This document shows, one piece after another, positions 30,456-35,452 of a stretch of 35,452 nucleotides of DNA. Location: NCBI GenBank assembly GCA_945861265.1, contig CAMAUC010000031.1, positions 1 through 35,452 on the forward strand, in the 5' to 3' direction. The translations under genes were made by a program, and so were the position numbers. How positions within the stretch are numbered: the stretch's first letter is position 1; each line of letters opens with the position of its first letter. The notes beneath the pieces were generated by a model. The model had not been told where the DNA came from. It worked only from the letters and a program-made list of their open reading frames with translations, and searched no databases. Source of the stretch: Rhizobium sp. Q54. Lineage in GTDB: Bacteria > Pseudomonadota > Alphaproteobacteria > Rhizobiales > Xanthobacteraceae.

Positions 30456-32099
30456 TCATACCCCCTTCGTCATCTCTCTCAATTTAAACTTCTGTATCTT
30501 CCCCGTGCTGGTCTTCGGTATCTCCGTGAAGACAAAATGGCGCGGCACCTTGTAGCCGGCGAGATGCGTCTTGCACCATTGCATTAGCTCATCAGCGGTG
30601 GCGGATGCGCCGGGCTTGAACTCGACGAAGGCGCACGGGGTCTCGCCCCATTTGTCGTCCTGCTTGGCAACGACCGCGACCGCCATCACCGCCGGATGCT
30701 TGTACAAGGCATCCTCGACCTCGATCGACGAGATGTTCTCGCCGCCGGAAATGATGATGTCCTTGGAGCGATCCTTGAGCTGGATATAGCCGTCCGGATA
30801 GATGACGCCGAGATCGCCGGTGTGAAACCAGCCGCCGAAAAAGGCCTTGTCGGTCGAGGCCTTGTTCTTCAAGTAGCCCTTCATCACCACATTGCCGCGC
30901 ATCATCACTTCGCCCATGGTCGCGCCGTCGCGCGGCACGGGCGCCATCGTGTCGGGATCGCGCACGTCGAGCGCCTCGAGCGCGCCGTAGCGCACGCCCT
31001 GGCGCGCCTTCTTCGCCGCCTGTTCGGCGAGCGGCAGGCCGTCCCATTCCGTGTGCCAGTCATTGACCACGGCGGGGCCGTAGCATTCCGTCAGTCCGTA
31101 GAGATGCGTAACGTTGAAGCCGGCGCCTTTCATCGCGGCGAGCACCGCTTCCGGCGGCGGCGCCGCAGCGGTGAAAAATTCGACAACATGCGGCAGCGGC
31201 CGCTTCTCGCTCGTCTCGGCATTGAGCAGCACCGACATCACGATCGGCGCGCCGCACAGATGCGTCACCTTGTGATCGGCAATCGCGTCATACATCGCCT
31301 TGGCGCGCACCGCGCGGAGACAAACGTGCGTGCCGGCCACCACCGAGATCGACCACGGGAAGCACCAGCCGTTGCAATGAAACATCGGCAGCGTCCAGAG
31401 ATACACAGGATGCTTGCCCATCGAACAGGTGACGATATTGCCGAGCGCCAGCAAATGCGCGCCGCGGTGGTGATAGACCACGCCCTTCGGGTCGCCGGTG
31501 GTGCCGCTCGTGTAGTTGAGGCAGATCGCGTCCCATTCGTCGTCCGGCATCGACCATGCGAAGTCCGGATCGCCGGAGGCGACGAAGTCCTCGTATTCGA
31601 TTGAGCCCAAGCGTTCACCGTTGCCGGAATATTCCGGGTCGTCATAGTCGATCACCAGCGGCTTCACCTTGGCCAGCGCCAAAGCTTCCTTCATCACCTT
31701 GGAAAACTCGCGGTCGGTGATGACGACCTTGGCGTCGGCGTGATCGAGCGAGAAGGCGAGGATCGCCGCATCGAGCCGCGTATTGAGCGTGTTGAGCACA
31801 CCCTGCGTCATCGGCACGCCGTAATGGCATTCCAGCATCGCCGGCGTATTGGCCAGCATCGCCGAGACGGTATCGCCGCGCTTGATGCCGGCCTTCGCCA
31901 GCGCCGAGGCCAGCCGCCGCGACCGCGCATAGAAGTCGGCATAGGTGCGCCGCAACGGCCCGTGGATGATGGCGGTGCGATCCGGGAACACGGCCGCCGC
32001 GCGCTCGAGAAAGCCGAGCGGCGTCAGCGGCTGGTAATTGGCCGGATTGCGGTCGAGATCCAGATCGTAGGCTGTCTTGTCGTAGGGCGTTTTCGCCAT
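30456..32099 (-). CDS. Acyl-CoA synthetase (medium/long-chain, AMP-dependent)
   Basis: A 547-residue ANL-family enzyme that activates a fatty or carboxylic acid to acyl-CoA with ATP. The AMP-binding P-loop reads YTSGTTGDPKGVVYHHRG, followed by LPMFHCNGWCFPWS and LYGLTECYGPAVV. The C-terminal hinge is DRSKDIIISGGENISSIEVEDALYKHPAV and the catalytic Lys motif is PKTSTGKIQKFKLRE. The start at 32099 follows AGAGGGGAAA; ATG 32150 is in frame and less likely. It sits between the TauE-like exporter gene (55-bp gap) and the enoyl-CoA hydratase gene, all on the minus strand, forming a probable operon. Confidence 0.95.
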   Translation of the reverse strand: MAKTPYDKTAYDLDLDRNPANYQPLTPLGFLERAAAVFPDRTAIIHGPLRRTYADFYARSRRLASALAKAGIKRGDTVSAMLANTPAMLECHYGVPMTQGVLNTLNTRLDAAILAFSLDHADAKVVITDREFSKVMKEALALAKVKPLVIDYDDPEYSGNGERLGSIEYEDFVASGDPDFAWSMPDDEWDAICLNYTSGTTGDPKGVVYHHRGAHLLALGNIVTCSMGKHPVYLWTLPMFHCNGWCFPWSISVVAGTHVCLRAVRAKAMYDAIADHKVTHLCGAPIVMSVLLNAETSEKRPLPHVVEFFTAAAPPPEAVLAAMKGAGFNVTHLYGLTECYGPAVVNDWHTEWDGLPLAEQAAKKARQGVRYGALEALDVRDPDTMAPVPRDGATMGEVMMRGNVVMKGYLKNKASTDKAFFGGWFHTGDLGVIYPDGYIQLKDRSKDIIISGGENISSIEVEDALYKHPAVMAVAVVAKQDDKWGETPCAFVEFKPGASATADELMQWCKTHLAGYKVPRHFVFTEIPKTSTGKIQKFKLREMTKGV

Positions 32100-32154
32100 C
32101 TGGTGTTTCCCCTCTTTCGGTAAGTTACGAGGGGCAGGCGCATCAATCAATTGT

Positions 32155-32922
32155 CTAATGATGCAGCAGCACGACCATTCCCTCGCGCGTCAGTTCGATG
32201 GAAATCAGCAGCATGATGCCGAGCGTGATCTTGTAGAAAATCTCCTGCGGCGTCACCCGCACCAGCCAGAAGCCGAAAATATTGGCGGCGATGGCCAGCG
32301 GCAGCAGCGCCAAAGTCGTGCCGATGCCCTGGGTCGTGAACTGGCCGAGCGCGAAATAGGGCACCACCTTGAGCCAGTTGATAAAGGCAAAGACAATGGC
32401 ATTGGTGCCGACATAGGTCATTTTCGGCAGGCGCAGGCCGAGCACGTACATCTGGTAGGGCGGGCCGCCGGCCTGGCAGATGGTCGAGGTGAAGCCGGAC
32501 AGCGAGCCCCAGAACACGCCGGCGGCGACGCCCGGATGCCCGGGCTCGCGCGGTATCCGCAGCATGCCGATCAGACTATAGGCGACGAAGGCGATGGTCG
32601 TGACGCCGATGAAGACGCGCACCGCGGCATCCGAAATATAGGCGGCCAGCAGCCAGGCGGCGCCAATGCCGATGATCGCGCCGGGAATGAAGATGGCGAC
32701 GACGCGCCTGTTCCAGTCCTTGCGGTAGACCCAGACCGCGTTGGCGTCCTGCACGATCATGATCGGCAGCATGATGGCGGCGGCCTCCAGCGGCGGCATC
32801 ACCAAAGCCAGCATCGGCGTCGCCATCTGGCCGACGCCGGCAAAGCCGCCTTTCGACAGGCCGAGCGCGATCACCGCCGGAATGGCCAGGGCATAGAATA
32901 GAGGGTCGGTGATGATGGTCAC
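32155..32922 (-). CDS. TauE/SafE family sulfite/organosulfur exporter-like protein
   Basis: A 255-residue protein with about eight hydrophobic segments of the TauE/SafE (DUF81) permease family. Members are proposed to export sulfite or sulfonates, or other anions. It begins at GTG 32922 with AGAAGG upstream and contains LGLSKGGFAGVGQMATPMLALVMPPLEAAAIMLPIMIVQDANAV, the first conserved half-repeat, then GFTSTICQAGGPPYQMYVLGLRL. The N-terminal start is set by the ribosome site; the frame runs on upstream without homology. It is first in the operon with the acyl-CoA synthetase gene and divergent from prpE by 114 bp. The substrate is unclear. Confidence 0.88.
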   Translation of the reverse strand: MTIITDPLFYALAIPAVIALGLSKGGFAGVGQMATPMLALVMPPLEAAAIMLPIMIVQDANAVWVYRKDWNRRVVAIFIPGAIIGIGAAWLLAAYISDAAVRVFIGVTTIAFVAYSLIGMLRIPREPGHPGVAAGVFWGSLSGFTSTICQAGGPPYQMYVLGLRLPKMTYVGTNAIVFAFINWLKVVPYFALGQFTTQGIGTTLALLPLAIAANIFGFWLVRVTPQEIFYKITLGIMLLISIELTREGMVVLLHH

Positions 32923-33036
32923 GGGCGGCCTTCTTTGGCCGCTTCCTACGCAATCATCCGGAGGTTCGCCAGCCTTGTTTACGCATGTCCGGCAGGACAC
33001 AATCACCGGCAAAGACGTGCTTCGAGGAGAACGCCG

Positions 33037-34947
33037 ATGACGACCGCCAGCCGATATCCTGACATCTATGCGCGCTGGGCGCGCGACCCGGAGGGCTTCT
33101 GGGGCGAGGCGGCGTCCGCCATCGACTGGATCGACAAGCCGAAAAAGGTGTTCGACAGGGACGCCGGTATCTACGGCCGCTGGTTCACCGGCGGCACCTG
33201 CAACACCTGCTGGAACGCCGTCGACCGCCAGGTCGCCGCCGGGCGCGGCCAGCAGGCGGCCATCATCTACGACTCGCCGGTCACCAACACCAAGCAGACA
33301 TTCACCTATGGCCGCCTGTTGTCCGAGGTGCAGATCCTCGGCGCCATGCTCACCGACTTCGGCGTGCGCAAGGGCGACACCGTCATCCTCTACATGCCGA
33401 TGGTGCCGGAGGCAGTATTCGCCATGCTGGCCTGCGCCCGCATCGGCGCCATCCACTCCGTCGTGTTCGGCGGCTTCGCGCCCAAGGAACTCGCCACCCG
33501 CATCAACGACTGCAAGCCGAAGCTGATCCTGTCGGCGTCCTGCGGCATCGAGGGCACTCGCGTCATCGCCTACAAGCCGCTGCTGGATGAGGCCATCGAA
33601 CTGGCCAAGCACAAGCCGGAGGCCTGTCTCATTCTTCAGCGCCCGCAGGCCGAGGCGAAGATGATCGCCGGCCGCGATCACGACTGGCGCCGCGTCTGGG
33701 AGCACGCCGTCAATTACGCCAAGACGAGCGAATGCGTGCCGGTCGCGTCGACCGACCCGCTTTATATTCTCTACACCTCGGGCACGACGGGAATCCCGAA
33801 AGGCGTGGTGCGCGACAATGGCGGCCACATGGTCGCGCTGAAATGGTCGATGAAGAATCTCTACAACATCGATCCCGGCGAAGTGTGGTGGTGCGCCTCC
33901 GACATCGGCTGGGTCGTCGGCCATTCGTACATCGTCTATGCGCCGCTGCTGCATGGCGCGACCTCGATCCTTTACGAAGGCAAGCCGGTCGGCACGCCGG
34001 ACGCCGGCGCTTTCTGGCGCGTCTGCGCCGAGCACAAGGCTGTGTCTTTGTTCACCGCGCCGACCGCGTTCCGCGCTATCCGCAAGGAAGACCCGGACGC
34101 GAAACTTCTCAAGCAACATGACCTCTCGTCGTTCCGCGCGCTGTTTCTCGCCGGCGAGCGCGCCGATCCGCCGACCATTCAATGGGCCGAGGAAGTGTTG
34201 AAGGTGCCGGTGATCGACCACTGGTGGCAGACCGAGACCGGCTGGTGCATCGCCGGCAATCCGGTCGGCTTGGGCGCGCTGCCGGTGAAATACGGTTCGG
34301 CCTGCGTGCCGATGCCCGGCTACGAGATCGATGTGGTTGACGAGGCCTGCCACAAGGTGCCGGCCAACAAGATCGGCTCGATCGTCATCAAGCTGCCGAT
34401 GCCGCCCGGCGCATTCCCGACGCTCTGGCAGGACGACAAGCGCTTCCGCGAGGCCTATCTCGACGAATTCCCCGGCTACTACAAGACCGCCGACGCCGGC
34501 TATCGTGACGAGGACGGCTACGTTTACGTCATGAGCCGCACCGACGACATCATCAATGTCGCCGGTCACCGCCTCTCGACCGGCGGCATGGAGGAAGTGC
34601 TGGCTTCGCACCCGGACGTAGCCGAATGCGCCGTGCTCGGCATCAAGGACGACATGAAGGGCGAAGTGCCGTGCGGCTTCATCGTGCTGAAGTCGGGCGT
34701 GACCAAGGCGCCGATCGAGATCGAGAAGGAAATCGTGCAGCTGGTGCGCGACAAGATCGGGCCGGTTGCCTCTTTCAAGCTGGCAATCACGGTGGCCCGT
34801 CTTCCCAAAACTCGCTCCGGCAAAATCCTGCGCGGCACCATCAAGAAAATCGCCGATGGCGATTCCTGGACCATGCCGGCGACCATTGATGATCCGGCAA
34901 TTCTCGGCGAGATCGAGGGCGCGTTGAAGGGAAAGGGTGTGGGGTAA
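33037..34947 (+). CDS. prpE: Propionyl-CoA synthetase
   Basis: A 636-residue acyl-CoA synthetase of the acetyl/propionyl branch. The length and N-terminal block (YARWARDPEGFWGEAASAIDWI...PKKVFD) match PrpE, which activates propionate for the methylcitrate or methylmalonyl-CoA route. The AMP-binding motif is YTSGTTGIPKGVVRDNGGH, with DIGWVVGHSYIVYAPL and HWWQTETGW as conserved acetyl-CoA synthetase-type motifs. The catalytic Lys lies in LPKTRSGKILRGTIKKIADG, a site often acetylated in relatives. The start at 33037 has GAGGAGA upstream. Acetyl- versus propionyl-CoA preference cannot be proved by sequence. Confidence 0.92.
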   Translation: MTTASRYPDIYARWARDPEGFWGEAASAIDWIDKPKKVFDRDAGIYGRWFTGGTCNTCWNAVDRQVAAGRGQQAAIIYDSPVTNTKQTFTYGRLLSEVQILGAMLTDFGVRKGDTVILYMPMVPEAVFAMLACARIGAIHSVVFGGFAPKELATRINDCKPKLILSASCGIEGTRVIAYKPLLDEAIELAKHKPEACLILQRPQAEAKMIAGRDHDWRRVWEHAVNYAKTSECVPVASTDPLYILYTSGTTGIPKGVVRDNGGHMVALKWSMKNLYNIDPGEVWWCASDIGWVVGHSYIVYAPLLHGATSILYEGKPVGTPDAGAFWRVCAEHKAVSLFTAPTAFRAIRKEDPDAKLLKQHDLSSFRALFLAGERADPPTIQWAEEVLKVPVIDHWWQTETGWCIAGNPVGLGALPVKYGSACVPMPGYEIDVVDEACHKVPANKIGSIVIKLPMPPGAFPTLWQDDKRFREAYLDEFPGYYKTADAGYRDEDGYVYVMSRTDDIINVAGHRLSTGGMEEVLASHPDVAECAVLGIKDDMKGEVPCGFIVLKSGVTKAPIEIEKEIVQLVRDKIGPVASFKLAITVARLPKTRSGKILRGTIKKIADGDSWTMPATIDDPAILGEIEGALKGKGVG

Positions 34948-34956
34948 CTTTTTTCA

Positions 34957-35014
34957 CCTCTCCCCGCGCGCGGGGAGAGGTCGACTCGCCGAAGCGTTCA
35001 GCGAAGGCGAGTCG
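34957..35014. repeat. Palindromic repeat at the 3' end of prpE
   Basis: A perfect 24-bp palindrome (CCTCTCCCCGCG with its complement, 34957-34980) is followed by arms CGACTCGCC (34982-34990) and GGCGAGTCG (35006-35014). A TTTTTT run precedes it and GGTGAGGGG follows it. From memory, such 'cctctccccgcg' elements are common in Hyphomicrobiales intergenic DNA. It marks the boundary with the AT-rich gene beyond. Confidence 0.85.
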
Positions 35015-35059
35015 GGTGAGGGGCCTAGCTTTTAATCGGGAGTGGATCGAAGCGTATTC

Positions 35060-35452
35060 TTACTCAGAGCGGACGTACTTTTTCAAACCGAGCACATCTT
35101 TGAACCCGGAGTGGACTCGGAATTGAGAAGCGTTTTCATTAAATGTACTTCGCTGGTCTTTATATTTCCAAATATATTCGGCACCGCCGCCGCCGCCGCC
35201 CGGTGAATAATAGCCGATCAAGGAAAAATCATACAGCTGCTTCATTGCGAGGTCTGGATTGTCGTCACCTGATAGCAATGACTTTCTTTTTTGCCAGGCG
35301 GCTATAAAATCGTCGCGAGTAAATTGCAGAGATTCTAGGTTTTTAAGAACCTCAACATAAAATTCGTAATTTGGTAGGTGTTTGTAAATTTCATCCTCGA
35401 GCTCTCGATACATGTACTCAGAATAATGTGGCTGAGCCTCCAATATGTGTTT
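35060..35452 (-). CDS. AT-rich gene fragment, possibly P-loop ATPase (Sll1717-like) C-terminus
   Basis: The frame runs from the window edge to TAA at 35060-35062, giving 130 residues with the N-terminus missing; no start is needed within the window. Its codons are much more AT-rich than its neighbours. The tail reads DFSLIGYYSPGGGGGGAEYIWKYKDQR then FRVHSGFKDVLGL. This resembles the C-terminus of Sll1717-type P-loop ATPases, which occur in accessory regions, but the ATPase motifs would be outside the window. Treat the name as tentative. Composition suggests recent transfer. Confidence 0.55.
   Translation of the reverse strand, partial: KHILEAQPHYSEYMYRELEDEIYKHLPNYEFYVEVLKNLESLQFTRDDFIAAWQKRKSLLSGDDNPDLAMKQLYDFSLIGYYSPGGGGGGAEYIWKYKDQRSTFNENASQFRVHSGFKDVLGLKKYVRSE

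Noticed and set aside
32923-34611. N-terminal extension of the TauE-like frame across prpE
   Set aside because: The family sequence begins at GTG 32922 with a ribosome site; the upstream portion is antisense to prpE.

Overview
The window is high-G+C chromosomal DNA from an alphaproteobacterium, most likely order Hyphomicrobiales (Rhizobiales), near the Nitrobacteraceae/Xanthobacteraceae (Bradyrhizobium, Rhodopseudomonas, Pseudolabrys-like). The support is protein content: a GapR (DUF2312) protein, an aa3-type oxidase subunit IV next to a three-gene pntAA-pntAB-pntB transhydrogenase, an HWE-type histidine kinase, YdcH/DUF465 proteins, S21 with an extended tail, and Bug-type solute receptors. 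Non-coding repeats typical of this group fit too. No rRNA, tRNA, CRISPR array, transposase or integrase was found.

Layout. 1-3.1 kb: end of a Rieske oxygenase, an aromatic-acid MFS transporter and a luciferase-like flavin oxidoreductase, an aromatic or xenobiotic catabolism fringe. 3.2-10.6 kb: DUF1244, gapR, a DUF882 (M15-like) envelope protein, an L,D-transpeptidase, a sigma-54 response regulator with a CtrA-like box upstream, and TerC. 10.7-14.8 kb: XRE regulator plus partner, oligoendopeptidase F and an ABC1/UbiB kinase. 14.9-18.2 kb: oxidase subunit IV and the transhydrogenase operon. 18.3-24.4 kb: formyltransferase-like protein, PAS-HWE kinase, rpsU, purEK, GGDEF cyclase and two YdcH genes. 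24.5-28.8 kb: LysR regulator divergent from a metallo-beta-lactamase-fold gene broken by an in-frame TAA, then two tandem Bug receptors. 28.9-35.0 kb: two small membrane/secreted hypotheticals, a TauE / acyl-CoA synthetase / enoyl-CoA hydratase operon, and divergent prpE. 35.06 kb to the end: an AT-rich, foreign-looking partial gene behind a palindromic repeat.

The most unusual signal is non-coding. Two intergenic loci (23805-23971 and 26559-26725) each hold two long hairpins bounded by CTAGTG...CACTAG and separated by exactly 13 nt. Each locus is exactly 167 bp. Stem sequences differ between loci but remain paired through matching changes in both arms. Each hairpin carries one 3-4 nt bulge at the same place, 10 bp in, and the bulge side is mirrored within each pair. 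The second locus aligns with the first only as its reverse complement, with matching element lengths (76-13-78) and shared loop motifs. This points to a structure-conserved DNA or RNA element family rather than ordinary terminators.
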